Shown here: positions 16,801-26,211 of the stretch, one piece after another | Layout of the letters: each line of letters opens with the position of its first letter | How positions within the stretch are numbered: the first letter of the stretch is position 1 | NCBI GenBank assembly: GCA_963836785.1 | Contig: CAWIKW010000004.1 | Coordinates: 248,001-312,000 of the forward strand | Source of the DNA: DASQPR01 sp963836785 | Lineage (GTDB): Bacteria; Actinomycetota; Actinomycetes; Mycobacteriales; Micromonosporaceae | DNA: 64,000 nucleotides | Reading direction: 5' to 3' | Notes under the pieces: model-generated | The model's database searches: none | Seen by the model: only the letters and a program-made list of their open reading frames with translations | What the model was told of the DNA's origin: nothing | Made by a program: the position numbers and the translations under genes

Positions 16801-18738
16801 GTGAAACCAACACACATCGCTTCCGCCCGTTACATCGGTGCCCCGACCGTGCACCCCGACGGCTCGGCCGCGGTCGTCGCCGTCCGGACGATCGACAGCG
16901 ACGCCGACGACTACACGAGCCAGTTGTGGCTCGTCCCGAGCGACGGTTCGCCGAGCCGGCAGCTCACGTATGCCTGGAGCGACAGCGCGCCCGCCTACTC
17001 GCCCGACGGTCGGTGGCTCGCGTTCGTCCGCGGTGAGCGCGACGGTGCCGGCAAGGTCGGCAAGCCGCAGATCTGGGTCATGCCGACCGCCGGCGGCGAC
17101 GCCCGCAAGCTGACCGATCGCAAGCTCGGCGCGAGCGAGCCGGTCTGGAGTCCCGACTCGAAGCGCATCGCGTACGTCGCCCGCGAGCCCGAGGAGGGCC
17201 GCTACGGCACGGTCGAGAAGACCACGCCGGAGAAGGAACCGCCCCGGCGTCTGACGAAGATGCGCTACCGCGTCGACGGCGTCGGGTATCTCTTCGACCG
17301 GCCCCGCCAGATCTGGATCGCCGATCTCGACGGTGGCGACCAGCAGATCACCAGCGGCGATGTGGACCACGGCGACGTGGCCTGGAGCCCCGTCGATGAT
17401 CTCCTGGCGTACGCGGCCGCCGGCCACGACGCCCGTGGGGACGATCTGCGCAGCGACATCTGGGTCTGCAAGCCGGACGGCACGGATGTGCGGTCGGTGA
17501 CCACCGGCGGCTTGTCGGTCGGATCGCCGCACTTCACGCCGGACGGATCGTCGATCGTGTTCCTGGGCTCGACGATCGGGCCGGACAACCTGAACGCGGT
17601 CTCGCTCAACACGTCGCTCTGGACCGTGCCGCTGCCCAGCGGCGACGCGACGCGCATCACCGACGAAGAGACGTACAACTTCGCCCACGGCGACGGCGGC
17701 ATGGTCGTGACGGCGGAGGGCGTGCTGTTCCTCAACGAGAATCGCGGTGCGGTCGACGTGTTGCTGGTGCCGCTCGACGGCGGCAAGCCGACCGTGCTGA
17801 TGGACGGCCGCCGCCAGGTGCAGGCGGTCGATGCCGCCACGACGTCGGCCGGGCTGCTGCTCATGGCGACCGTCGCGGACGGGCAGACCTGGGGCGACGT
17901 GGTGGTACGGCAAACCGACGGCACCGAACGTGTGCTGACCGACTGGAGCGCCGACTACCGGGCCGAGGTGCCCGTCCGGCCGCTGACCGAGGTGACCGCC
18001 ACGGCGCCGGACGGATACCCGGTGCACGGCTGGCTCGTCCGGCCGGACGGCGATGGGCCACACCCGCTGCTGCTCATGATCCACGGTGGCCCGTTCACCC
18101 AGTACGGCTGGCAGCTCTTCGACGAGGCCCAGGTGTACGCGGGCGCCGGTTACGCCGTGCTCTACACGAACCCGCGCGGCTCGTCCGGCTACGGCCAGGC
18201 GCACGGCCGAGCGGTCATCGGCAACGTCGGCGAGGTGTCCACCGTCGACCTGATGGCGATCCTGGACGCGACGCTCGCGGCGAACTCCGATCTCGACGGC
18301 TCGCGCATGGGCGTGCTCGGCGGATCGCACGGTGGATTCATGACGACATGGCTCGCCGGGCACGAGGGGCACCGGTTCAAGACGGCCGTCTCCGAGCGAG
18401 CGGTCAACGCGATCGACAGCTTCACCGGTTCGTCGGACATCGGCTGGTTCTTCGGCAACGACCTCTACGGCACCGACGTCGCGCAGCAGCAGCGGCAGTC
18501 GCCGCTGACGTACGTCGACGACATCAAGATCCCGATGCTGATCATCCATTCCGAGCAGGACTGGCGCTGCCCGATCGAGCAGGGCCAGCGGCTCTACGTG
18601 GCGCTGCGCCAGCGTGGCGTCCCGGCCGAGATGCTCGTCTTCCCGGGCGAGGGCCACGAGCTGTCCCGCGGCGGCCTGCCGTCGCACCGGATCGCCCGCT
18701 TCGACGCGATCGTCGAGTGGTTCGGGCGGTACGTCTAG
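16801..18738 (+). CDS. S9 family prolyl oligopeptidase-like serine peptidase
   Basis: The 645-residue cytoplasmic enzyme (no signal peptide) has an N-terminal beta-propeller with TolB/DPP-like repeats (VWSPDSKRIAYV, PHFTPDGSSIVFLG) up to about residue 390, then an alpha/beta-hydrolase domain. The triad is visible: Ser509 in GGSHGG, Asp587 in SEQDWRCP and His619 in GEGHEL. Family members act as acylaminoacyl- or dipeptidyl-peptidases; the substrate is unknown. It stands alone between trpD and a convergent AsnC-type gene. Confidence 0.93.
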   Translation: MKPTHIASARYIGAPTVHPDGSAAVVAVRTIDSDADDYTSQLWLVPSDGSPSRQLTYAWSDSAPAYSPDGRWLAFVRGERDGAGKVGKPQIWVMPTAGGDARKLTDRKLGASEPVWSPDSKRIAYVAREPEEGRYGTVEKTTPEKEPPRRLTKMRYRVDGVGYLFDRPRQIWIADLDGGDQQITSGDVDHGDVAWSPVDDLLAYAAAGHDARGDDLRSDIWVCKPDGTDVRSVTTGGLSVGSPHFTPDGSSIVFLGSTIGPDNLNAVSLNTSLWTVPLPSGDATRITDEETYNFAHGDGGMVVTAEGVLFLNENRGAVDVLLVPLDGGKPTVLMDGRRQVQAVDAATTSAGLLLMATVADGQTWGDVVVRQTDGTERVLTDWSADYRAEVPVRPLTEVTATAPDGYPVHGWLVRPDGDGPHPLLLMIHGGPFTQYGWQLFDEAQVYAGAGYAVLYTNPRGSSGYGQAHGRAVIGNVGEVSTVDLMAILDATLAANSDLDGSRMGVLGGSHGGFMTTWLAGHEGHRFKTAVSERAVNAIDSFTGSSDIGWFFGNDLYGTDVAQQQRQSPLTYVDDIKIPMLIIHSEQDWRCPIEQGQRLYVALRQRGVPAEMLVFPGEGHELSRGGLPSHRIARFDAIVEWFGRYV

Positions 18739-18764
18739 GCCGCTGGACCACGTTCCATTGTCAA

Positions 18765-18826
18765 GATCCACCGTGGTGGACGATTGAGGCCGCGCTAGTG
18801 ACCGTAATCGTCCGCCGCGGTGGATC
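18765..18826. repeat. Intergenic hairpin C
   Basis: Arms of 21 bases (18765-18785 and 18806-18826, 19 of 21 pairing) enclose a 20-base loop GAGGCCGCGCTAGTGACCGT. It lies in the 107-base convergent gap between the S9 peptidase and the AsnC-type gene. Arms and loop are close to hairpin D at 52336. Confidence 0.87.
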
Positions 18827-18845
18827 ACAGCGGACTCGGCGTGAC

Positions 18846-19130
18846 CTACTCGCCGCCGAAACCGATCGAGAACGCTTCTTCGAGGTCGTGCTGCGAGTAG
18901 GCCCGGAAGGCAATGTGCGTGTCCGTGTTGACGACCCCGGGCACCTTCGAGATGCCGTTCGCGATGACCTCGGCGATCTGGTCGAACTCGCGCACCCGCA
19001 CGATCGCGATCAGGTCCACGCCGCCGGCGACCGAATAGACCTCGCTCACGCCGGACAGGCCGGCCAGCGTCTCGGCCAGTTCGGGGATCGCGTCGTTGGC
19101 GCAGTCGATGAGGACGATCGCGGTGATCAC
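18846..19130 (-). CDS. Lrp/AsnC ligand-binding (RAM) domain protein without DNA-binding domain
   Basis: The 94-residue protein corresponds only to the C-terminal amino-acid-sensing domain of Lrp/AsnC regulators (ITAIVLIDCAND, SVAGGVDLIAIVRV, IANGISKVPGV). No helix-turn-helix precedes it. The start is GTG at 19130, set by CAGGAG. Stand-alone RAM proteins form oligomers and may bind amino acids or partner with full regulators; the role is unknown. Closeness to trpD is common in actinobacteria. Confidence 0.88.
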   Translation of the reverse strand: MITAIVLIDCANDAIPELAETLAGLSGVSEVYSVAGGVDLIAIVRVREFDQIAEVIANGISKVPGVVNTDTHIAFRAYSQHDLEEAFSIGFGGE

Positions 19131-19220
19131 CAGAGCACTCCTGTGCGTGTGATGGAGGTTCGGCTCATGCTAGTCGCCGGTGGGCGGTGTCGTGCATCCG
19201 GTGCTGATCCAGCGCATGCG

Positions 19221-19278
19221 CATCCGGCCGTGCGGGCTCGTCCGGCCGTGCGTGCTCATCCGGCCGTGCGTGCTCATC
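19221..19278. repeat. 18-base minisatellite downstream of the nucleotidyltransferase
   Basis: Three consecutive copies of an 18-base unit (CATCCGGCCGTGCGTGCT and close variants), plus a partial fourth, run into the stop codon region of the gene ending at 19274. It is not inside a convincing coding frame. Confidence 0.75.
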
Positions 19279-20200
19279 CGGCCGGCACAGCCGCACGGGT
19301 GTGCACCGTCTCGCCGTCGCCGTAGCGGATGGCATCGGTGAGCCGCTCGCCCGCCGCGACGACGCAGCCGGGCCAGACGACCGTACGGTCGATGGTGCCG
19401 GACACGACGGCGCCCGCGCCGATGACGGAGTGCGACGCCGAGCCGAACACCGACGCGGTCTCGTCGACGAGGCTCCCGCCCACGGCACGAAGTGCTTCGT
19501 GCAAGTTCGCGGCGAGATAGTCGGCGGCCGTCCCGGAGTCGATGTAGGTGCCGCCGTAGTCGACCACGCGCAGCTCACCGGCCCTTTCGGCCGGTCGCCA
19601 CACGGCCCGTACGAGGTCGCCGGGCTCCGCCGCCAAGGCGGCCACGCGGCCGGCCGGCAGCAGACTGAACCCAGCGAACCGGTACGGGCCGAACTCGGCT
19701 CGGCGGCGACCGGCCGGCACGCCCAGAATCCGTACGTGGTCGCCGGCCCACTCGTCGAGCAGCGGCGTGAGGTCACCGCCGTCGAGGTAGGCGTCCGCGT
19801 TGCCGACCAGCACGTGGCGCCCTGCGATCCAATCGTTCAAGGCACCCAGACCGCCCCCACTGCCGAGCGGTGCGTCGCCGGTCTCCAGCGACACGTGGGC
19901 GCGGGAGTCGACGGCGCGCACGATCTGGTCGGACCGATACCAGGCATTCACGGCGACCGCGTCCGGCCCGACGAATCCGAGCGACGCAACCGCCGCCAGT
20001 GCCCGATCCAACAGCGGTACGTTGCCAACCGGACACAGCGCCTTCGGCGTGTCACGGGTCAGCGGGCGCAGCCGTTGACCCTCGCCGGCGGCGAGCACGA
20101 CGGCACAGATCTCGCTCCCGTCCGGCCGGGGCGCGGCTGCGGCTCCGTATGCGGATGCGGAGACGGATGCGAGGCCCGGATCGGGCGCGACATCGGGCAC
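19274..20200 (-). CDS. Sugar-phosphate nucleotidyltransferase family protein
   Basis: The 308-residue protein has the NTP-transferase signature VVLAAGEGQRLRPLTRDTPKALCPVGN, typical of mannose-1-phosphate guanylyl- and glucose-1-phosphate thymidylyl-transferases. It also has LVGNADAYLDG (metal-binding aspartate) and a short C-terminal left-handed-helix-like segment (SVIGAGAVVSGTIDRTVVWPG). GTG at 20200 overlaps the NUDIX stop by one base, indicating coupling. The sugar cannot be assigned. A 30-residue Ala/Pro-rich N-terminal extension precedes the fold. Confidence 0.85.
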   Translation of the reverse strand: MPDVAPDPGLASVSASAYGAAAAPRPDGSEICAVVLAAGEGQRLRPLTRDTPKALCPVGNVPLLDRALAAVASLGFVGPDAVAVNAWYRSDQIVRAVDSRAHVSLETGDAPLGSGGGLGALNDWIAGRHVLVGNADAYLDGGDLTPLLDEWAGDHVRILGVPAGRRRAEFGPYRFAGFSLLPAGRVAALAAEPGDLVRAVWRPAERAGELRVVDYGGTYIDSGTAADYLAANLHEALRAVGGSLVDETASVFGSASHSVIGAGAVVSGTIDRTVVWPGCVVAAGERLTDAIRYGDGETVHTRAAVPAG

Positions 20201-20721
20201 TAGATGAGTGCCTCCGGGTAATCGACGTACGGACCGATGCCGTACTGGCCGAGCAGTCGCGCGGTCGGCACCGTGAGTGGCGGCAGCGCATCGAGGCGGT
20301 ACCACGCCGCCTCGATCACCTCACCGCCGTCGACCGTGATCGGCGTGTCCGGTCGTACGCGCGCCTCGAAAACGCAGTCGACCCATCGTCCGTGTACGTG
20401 AACGAGCGCGCTCGGCGCGAGCGCGACCAGGTCCTCGACCTCGACCTTGATGCCGACCTCTTCGTGCAGCTCGCGAGCGGCCGCTTCGATCGGGTTCTCG
20501 CCCCGATCCATGAGACCACCCGGGATCGACCAGCCGTGCCCGGGCGGCTGCCGGATCAGCAGGATCCGTCCCGGCTCCGGCGCCACCGCGTCACGGACCA
20601 GCACAACGGCACCGATGATGTACGTCGGCATGGCGATGCGGACCAGCCGGCGGCGTACGGATCCGGGTAGCCGGTACGCGGCCCGGTAGGCAACGGCGCG
20701 CAGCCGGGCACGAACGGTCAT
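20200..20721 (-). CDS. NUDIX hydrolase
   Basis: The 173-residue protein has a complete Nudix box (GLMDRGENPIEAAARELHEEVGI), which hydrolyses nucleoside diphosphate-linked compounds. The N-terminal 30 residues are Arg-rich and basic (RRRLVRIAMPTYIIGAVVLV). It is first in a two-gene operon with the nucleotidyltransferase, so a nucleotide-sugar link is a reasonable guess. ATG at 20721 lies 8 bases after TAGGGT (20730-20735, minus strand), suggesting leaderless expression. Confidence 0.9.
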   Translation of the reverse strand: MTVRARLRAVAYRAAYRLPGSVRRRLVRIAMPTYIIGAVVLVRDAVAPEPGRILLIRQPPGHGWSIPGGLMDRGENPIEAAARELHEEVGIKVEVEDLVALAPSALVHVHGRWVDCVFEARVRPDTPITVDGGEVIEAAWYRLDALPPLTVPTARLLGQYGIGPYVDYPEALI

Positions 20722-20790
20722 GGGGCAACACCCTATCGGCCCAGCGCCGGGCGGATACGTGCGACGCCGACCCCGGCACCGACCTGTGCG

Positions 20791-22671
20791 TCAGATCGGA
20801 CGGTCGACGATCGCGACCAGACGGTTGGCTACCTCGGCCGCCGGCAGCCGGTGATCGGCCACCGCGACGAGCAGCGCACCGACGTCGGGGTAGCCGAGAT
20901 CGGATGCGAGATCACGCAGCGGCCGCTCATTGGCGAGCCGCCGACCCTGCTCGTGTAGCGCCAGACCGATCGTCGCCCGGCCGAGCCGCATGCGCTGCTC
21001 GACGGTCGCGACCGGCTTGGGCGTCTCGAACCACCGGTTGATCTCGAGGCGCGCCTGCGGCGACCGAACGAACTCCAGCCATTCGCGGGCCGGACCCGGT
21101 CCGCCGCCGAGCGGGCCCGAGTTTCCGCGAGTGATGATCTCCACGACGTCGCCTTCGTCCAGCAACGACGACAGCGGAGCCAGACGACCGTTGATGGATG
21201 CACCGACGCAGGCGTGACCGAGATTCGGATCGACCGTATAGGCGAGGTCGACGGGCGTCGCACCCAGCGGCAACAGGACCGCCTGCCCGGCCTCGGTGAA
21301 CACGTGGATCTGCTGCTCGCCGATCTCGCACCGCAGCGCGTCGATGAACTTGGCGGCGTCGTCGACCGTTTCCTCCCAGTCGAGCACGCGGCGCAGCCAG
21401 GCGAGCGGCTCGTCGCGCGCCGGCGGCGCGAGCCGAGCTGCGGCCTGTGGGTCCCGGAAGTTGGCCGCGATGCCGAATTCGGCCGCGTGGTGCATCGCCT
21501 CGGTGCGGATGAGCACCTCGACCGGGCGGTCGCCCGGGCCGAGCACGGTGGTGTGCAGCGACCGGTAGAGGTTGTTCTTGGGCGAGGCGATGAAGTCCTT
21601 GAACCGGCCCGGCACCGGCCGCCACATCGCGTGCAGGGTGCCGAGCGCCGTGTAGCAGTCGGTCTGCGGCCCGTCGACGACGATCACGATGCGCGGAAGG
21701 TCATGATCCACGGGTAGACCCTGAGCGAGCGTGTCCTTCCAGATCGAGTAATAGTGCCGATGCCGGGGGCCGACGTGTGCGCTGATATGGGCGGCCGCGA
21801 GCGCCTTCCGGCTGGCGACGACGGCCCGATCGACCGTACGGGTGAAGCGATATCGCCCGGCCACGTACCCATCGATCTCGCCGAAGGCCTCCGGTTCCAG
21901 CGCGTAGAGCACCGTGTCTTCGAGGCTGCGCTTGAGCACCTGGATGCCGAGGCGGTCGCACAGCGGCACGAGCACATCCAGCGTGGCGCGCGCGATCCGG
22001 GCGCGAGACGCGGGGGAGCGGGCATCGAGCGTGCGCATATTGTGCAGGCGGTCGGCCAGCTTGATGATCAGAACACGGACGTCCTGGCCGGCCTTGACCA
22101 GCATCTTCCGGACTGTCTCGACCTCGGCGGTGTCACCGAAGAACGCCTTGTCGAACTTCGTTACGCCGTCGACCAACAGGGCTACGTCGGCGCCGAAGTC
22201 GCTCTCTAGCGCGGGCAGCGTGTAGCTGGTGTCTTCGACCGTGTCGTGCAGGAGTGCGGCGACCAGTGTGGTCGTGTCCATGCCGAGCTCGGCGAGGATC
22301 TCGGCGACGGCGAGCGGGTGGGTGATGTATTCGTCGCCGCTCTTGCGCATCTGGCCGCGGTGCATTTCGGCCGCTTTGCGGTATGCGGACCGGATCTGGC
22401 GGACGTCGCCGCGGGCGTGGACGCGCCGATGCGCGCGGATGAGGCCGGCGACCGGGTCGCTGCTCTCGCGTAGTGGCAGGCGAAGTTGCCATCGTCGCGG
22501 ATGCCAACGATCCAACGTACGGCCCGGGAGATCCACCCGGAGTCCACCTGGACGGGCCACAGTCGCGGGCGCCCACGTGGGCGGGGCGTTGAGGTCCGTC
22601 GGACACCTCCCTGGCCGGGCGACGCGACACATCGATCGACGGTCGGACGCGGCAGCGACGATGCGCGACAA
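20791..22671 (-). CDS. RelA/SpoT homologue (bifunctional-type RSH)
   Basis: (p)ppGpp metabolism. The 626-residue frame has an HD hydrolase domain (ITHPLAVAEIL, LLHDTVEDT, IIKLADRLHNMRTL), a synthetase domain (GRFKDFIASPKNNLYRSLHTTV, EVLIRTEAMHHAAEFGIAANF) and a TGS domain (IHVFTEAGQAVLLPLGATPVDLAY). A C-terminal ACT domain is absent. Hydrolase residues look intact. In the synthetase the usual NGYQSLH reads NLYRSLH. It is more divergent than a housekeeping Rel and probably a second RSH, as in streptomycetes. The annotated TTG start is uncertain, because the first 65 residues are low-complexity and the real start may be further in. Confidence 0.88.
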   Translation of the reverse strand: MSRIVAAASDRRSMCRVARPGRCPTDLNAPPTWAPATVARPGGLRVDLPGRTLDRWHPRRWQLRLPLRESSDPVAGLIRAHRRVHARGDVRQIRSAYRKAAEMHRGQMRKSGDEYITHPLAVAEILAELGMDTTTLVAALLHDTVEDTSYTLPALESDFGADVALLVDGVTKFDKAFFGDTAEVETVRKMLVKAGQDVRVLIIKLADRLHNMRTLDARSPASRARIARATLDVLVPLCDRLGIQVLKRSLEDTVLYALEPEAFGEIDGYVAGRYRFTRTVDRAVVASRKALAAAHISAHVGPRHRHYYSIWKDTLAQGLPVDHDLPRIVIVVDGPQTDCYTALGTLHAMWRPVPGRFKDFIASPKNNLYRSLHTTVLGPGDRPVEVLIRTEAMHHAAEFGIAANFRDPQAAARLAPPARDEPLAWLRRVLDWEETVDDAAKFIDALRCEIGEQQIHVFTEAGQAVLLPLGATPVDLAYTVDPNLGHACVGASINGRLAPLSSLLDEGDVVEIITRGNSGPLGGGPGPAREWLEFVRSPQARLEINRWFETPKPVATVEQRMRLGRATIGLALHEQGRRLANERPLRDLASDLGYPDVGALLVAVADHRLPAAEVANRLVAIVDRPI

Positions 22672-22777
22672 ACCATCGACGCGGGTGGTCCGCGTTCATG
22701 GGAATGCGTGGTGTGTCCCTAGACTAATGAGACGAGTGCCCCACTTGCGGACGGTTATTGAGGGCCGAACGGACGAG

Positions 22778-24577
22778 TTACACCGAGTGCCCGATGGGGC
22801 TTTCCGCCTTGTGCAGTAACGGTGTGTAGCGAGCGGCGCCGCCGGCCGGCAGGGCCCATCCGTCCGATGCCGACACCAGTCGCGTATCCGGCCGTTCTAG
22901 CCACGCAAGGATCCGCTCGGTCTCCTCGGCGCTCGCCGCCGGCGTCGGTCCGGGCGCCGGGAGAACGGTCTCGGCCGAGGCGACGACGGCCGCGATCGTC
23001 GGTTGCGGGTGCTGTCGCGGCGGCGAGGTGGCGGCGCCGGCGAGACGGCCGTGGCGGATCACGGCGAACTCCCACCCGCCGATCTCGGCCGGTCGCGCCG
23101 CCACCAGCTCCGCGATCCGGGTCACCGAGGACAGGCGTTGCATCCGGATTGTCGCGCGGAGCAGCACCGCGAGCCGGTTGCGCAACGACGCCGCCTCCTC
23201 GTACCGGCGTCCGGCCGACAGCGCCTCGATGCGCGTCATGAGGCCGGCCACCAGCGGCGAGACGTCCGCCAGCGCGGCCGTCCGCAGCGGGTCGACGGCG
23301 GCGGCCTCGTACGCATCGGTGGAAATGCGGTGCTCGCACGGCGCCGCACACCGCTGCAACTCGGCCAGGGCGCAGGCGGCCACCGTCGTGCGCACCGACA
23401 ACCGGAGGGCGCACGGCCGCAGTGGGATCGCGGCGTGGATGGCGTCGGCGGCCAGCCCGGCCGATCGCGGCGTCGGGAACGGTCCGAGATAGGTCGCGCG
23501 GTCGTTTTGCACCGTCCGGACGACCGACAGCCGGGGGTAGGCCTCGTTCGTCAGCTTCAACCAGTGGGTGCGTTCCGGGAACTTCGACCGCCGGTTGTAC
23601 GGCGGCTTGTGCGCGGCGATCAGTCGCAGCTCGCGGACCTCGGCCTCGAGCGAATGAGCGCATTCGATCGCCTCGACGCGGACGGCTGCGTTCAGCATCT
23701 CGGAGATCCGGGCGCGCTTCTCGGCCGCCGTGAAGTAGGACTTGACCCGCGTCGCGATCGTCTTCGACACGCCGACATAGAGCGGGCGTTCGTCGACGGC
23801 ACGGAACACGTACACCCCCGTCGTGTTGGGCAAGCCGTCCGCGAGATGGCGCTTGCGGCGCTGCGTCTCGGTGACCGCCTTGGCGAACTCGATGGTGTCG
23901 CCGAGGGTGAACACCCCGTAGCTGCCCAGCCGACCGAACAACGCATGGAGCACATCGACGGTGGCCCGAGCGTCGTCGAGCGCGCGGTGGCTCGGCGGCC
24001 GAGCCCCGTAGAACGAGGCCAGCGTGCTCAGTTTGTGGTTGGGGACCTCGTCGCGGGTGAGCGCCCGCCGGGCGATCGCGACCGTGTCGAGCACCTTCGG
24101 CTGCGGCCAGGGGTAGCCGAACTTCGCGCATGCCGCCTTGAGAAACCCGATGTCGTACGGCGCATTGTGGGCAACGAGCACGGCTCCGCGCGCGAACTCG
24201 AGAAACGCCGGCAGCGCCTCTTCCAGCCGCGGCGCGGGCGCGATCATCGCCTCCGTGATCCCGGTCAGCACGGTGACGAACGGCGGGATCGGCTGCCCGG
24301 GATTGACCAGCGTGCCGAACTCGCCCAGCTCCTCGCCGCCGCAGGCCTTGACCGCGCCGATCTCCGTGATGCCGCAATCGTCCGGTGTGCCCCCGGTTGT
24401 CTCCAGGTCGACGACCACGAACGTTGTCTGCTGGAGGGACATCGCCAGGGGATCGCCGAGCAGAGCGTCAAACGTCTCCTGGACATATCGCGGCGGCGCG
24501 GGCTTGACCGCGGTCCGGGGCAGCAGGACCGGCACTCGACCCGACCCGTTCCGGCGGTCCCCGGGTGAGCTGGCCAC
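22778..24577 (-). CDS. DEDDh exonuclease fused to a GIY-YIG nuclease domain (Rv2191-like)
   Basis: The N-terminal half is a DnaQ-type 3'-5' exonuclease (FVVVDLETTGG, HNAPYDIGFL, HRALDDARATVDV). The C-terminal half carries a UvrC-like GIY-YIG domain (GVYVFRAVDERPLYVGVSK) and a UvrB-binding-like segment (RRYEEAASLRNRL). The domain order and length match Rv2191, next to trpD in M. tuberculosis. A role in DNA repair or proofreading is inferred; the UvrC C-terminal endonuclease and HhH domains are missing. The start is uncertain: GTG at 24577 is used, with GTG at 24535 and an ATG before SLQQTTFVVVD as alternatives. Confidence 0.87.
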   Translation of the reverse strand: MASSPGDRRNGSGRVPVLLPRTAVKPAPPRYVQETFDALLGDPLAMSLQQTTFVVVDLETTGGTPDDCGITEIGAVKACGGEELGEFGTLVNPGQPIPPFVTVLTGITEAMIAPAPRLEEALPAFLEFARGAVLVAHNAPYDIGFLKAACAKFGYPWPQPKVLDTVAIARRALTRDEVPNHKLSTLASFYGARPPSHRALDDARATVDVLHALFGRLGSYGVFTLGDTIEFAKAVTETQRRKRHLADGLPNTTGVYVFRAVDERPLYVGVSKTIATRVKSYFTAAEKRARISEMLNAAVRVEAIECAHSLEAEVRELRLIAAHKPPYNRRSKFPERTHWLKLTNEAYPRLSVVRTVQNDRATYLGPFPTPRSAGLAADAIHAAIPLRPCALRLSVRTTVAACALAELQRCAAPCEHRISTDAYEAAAVDPLRTAALADVSPLVAGLMTRIEALSAGRRYEEAASLRNRLAVLLRATIRMQRLSSVTRIAELVAARPAEIGGWEFAVIRHGRLAGAATSPPRQHPQPTIAAVVASAETVLPAPGPTPAASAEETERILAWLERPDTRLVSASDGWALPAGGAARYTPLLHKAESPIGHSV

Positions 24578-24710
24578 GCCGGTCTCGGGTCGGTGCTCCG
24601 CCTGCGCCACATCGGCACCATATGCACCACGTCCGACACTTCGGCCGACGCGATCATGGGCGGCAAGATACCCGACGTCAAAATGGCCGCCACGGTGCGA
24701 CACTTGGCGC

Positions 24711-26126
24711 ATGTCTGATCAGGCTGGCAGCGGTCGCTTCCCCGCGGGGGACGGCGCGCCGCCGGACGCGATCACGGCGCCCGATGCAGACGCGGCTGTC
24801 GAGGCCGCGCCGGACGCGACCGAGCCGGAGCCGGTGTTGCCGGAGCCGGTCCGTACCCGTGTCACCGCCCTGGCCGCATCCGCGATGGCGCAGCTACCGG
24901 CGGCGGAGATCCCGTCGCCGCTGCGCCGGGTCGCGAATTTCGCCCCGAATCGCCGCGCCCGGCTCGGCGGTCCGGCCATCCTCGCGCAGCTGGCCGCCGA
25001 CCCGCTGTTTCGCCAGCGCATCGCGGCCAAGGTGTGGCCCGACGATGCCGACCTGGGCGCGGCGATCGGAGCCGGCGAGCCGGTGGCCGGCGCCGAACCG
25101 GTAGAAATTGCGGCGCTGGCCTATCTGCGCCGGCCAGCGGGCTGGCTGGACATGATCGACGCGGCGATCGATTCGGTGCGCGCCGACGTCGACTCGGCCG
25201 CGACCGAAGCGCAGTTCCGGGAGATCGAGGCTCGTGCCGCGCGTGCCGAGCACGAGCGGGCCGTCGCCCGGGTCGAGGCCGACAAGCTGCGGGACGAGTC
25301 GGGCCGGCTGCGCGAGGAGCTGGCCGCCATCCGTGACGAGTTGCGTGGCGTCGCGCGCGAGCTGCGGGAGGTGCGCACGCGCGAGCGCCGGTCGGCCGAG
25401 TTGCTCGCGATCGAGCGGGGTCGCATTGCGCGGACAGCCGCGGACCACGACGCCGAGGTACGCCGGCTGCGCGCGCGCCTCGCCGAGGCGGAGGACGCCG
25501 CCGGCGCGCAGCGATCGGCCGCCAGCCGCGCACGGCAGGTCGACGACGCGCGCCTGTGGCTGTTGCTCGAGACGATCGGCCAGGCGGCGAGCGGTCTGCG
25601 TCGTGAGTTGGCATTGGAGCCGGCGCAGTTGCTGCCGGCCGACGCGGTCGCGGATGAGTTCGCCGACCGGCCGGGCGGGAAGGACGCGGTCGGCGGTCGA
25701 GCCATGGATGCGAGCGATCCGGCCCGCCTCGACCAGCTGCTGGCGTTGCCGCGAGCGCACCTGATCATCGACGGCTACAACGTCACGAAGACCGGCTTCC
25801 CCGACATTTCGCTCGAACAGCAGCGCAATCGCCTGGTCAGTGCAATGGGCGGGCTCGCCGCCCAGACCGGCGCCGAGGTCACCGTCGTCTTCGACGGTGC
25901 CGATCGGGTCGTCGGCCTGCCGTCGCCGCCGCGCGGTGTCCGGGTGCTGTTCTCCCGTAAGGGCGAGTTGGCCGACGAACTCATCCGCCGGCTGGTGCGG
26001 GCCGAACCGGCCGGTCGCCCGATCATCGTGATCTCGACCGATCGGGAGGTGGCGGACGGGGTACGTCGCCACGGCGCCTACCCGTTGCCGTCCGAGGCGT
26101 TGCTACGCCGGATCGCCCGCGCCTGA
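24711..26126 (+). CDS. Coiled-coil protein with C-terminal NYN (YacP-like) RNase domain
   Basis: The 471-residue protein has an acidic, Ala/Pro-rich N-terminus, then a helical region and a long Arg/Glu/Ala coiled coil (about residues 160-280). The C-terminal NYN/PIN-like domain (HLIIDGYNVTKTGFPD, VTVVFDGADR, VISTDREVADGVRRHGA) has the aspartates expected of this ribonuclease fold. YacP/Rae1-type proteins cut mRNA; the target here is unknown. It is divergent from the exonuclease/GIY-YIG gene. ATG at 24711 is the first start with coding character. Confidence 0.88.
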   Translation: MSDQAGSGRFPAGDGAPPDAITAPDADAAVEAAPDATEPEPVLPEPVRTRVTALAASAMAQLPAAEIPSPLRRVANFAPNRRARLGGPAILAQLAADPLFRQRIAAKVWPDDADLGAAIGAGEPVAGAEPVEIAALAYLRRPAGWLDMIDAAIDSVRADVDSAATEAQFREIEARAARAEHERAVARVEADKLRDESGRLREELAAIRDELRGVARELREVRTRERRSAELLAIERGRIARTAADHDAEVRRLRARLAEAEDAAGAQRSAASRARQVDDARLWLLLETIGQAASGLRRELALEPAQLLPADAVADEFADRPGGKDAVGGRAMDASDPARLDQLLALPRAHLIIDGYNVTKTGFPDISLEQQRNRLVSAMGGLAAQTGAEVTVVFDGADRVVGLPSPPRGVRVLFSRKGELADELIRRLVRAEPAGRPIIVISTDREVADGVRRHGAYPLPSEALLRRIARA

Positions 26127-26198
26127 CCATCGGTGAGATCGCCGTTGGTGGTGTGACAGCGTCCCGGCGGTGCGGACCGCCCGGCCGCCCGGCGTCGG

Positions 26199-26204
26199 TA
26201 CGCT
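26199..26204 (+). promoter_or_regulatory. -10 element of a leaderless promoter for the M48 protease
   Basis: TACGCT ends 7 bases before the GTG at 26212. Confidence 0.6.
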
Positions 26205-26211
26205 GGCTCGC

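Noticed and set aside
16723..18828. A 701-codon open frame antisense to the S9 peptidase
   Set aside because: It is a shadow of the GC-biased real gene: composition is Arg/Asp/Val-rich without any motif, while the plus strand shows a complete catalytic triad.
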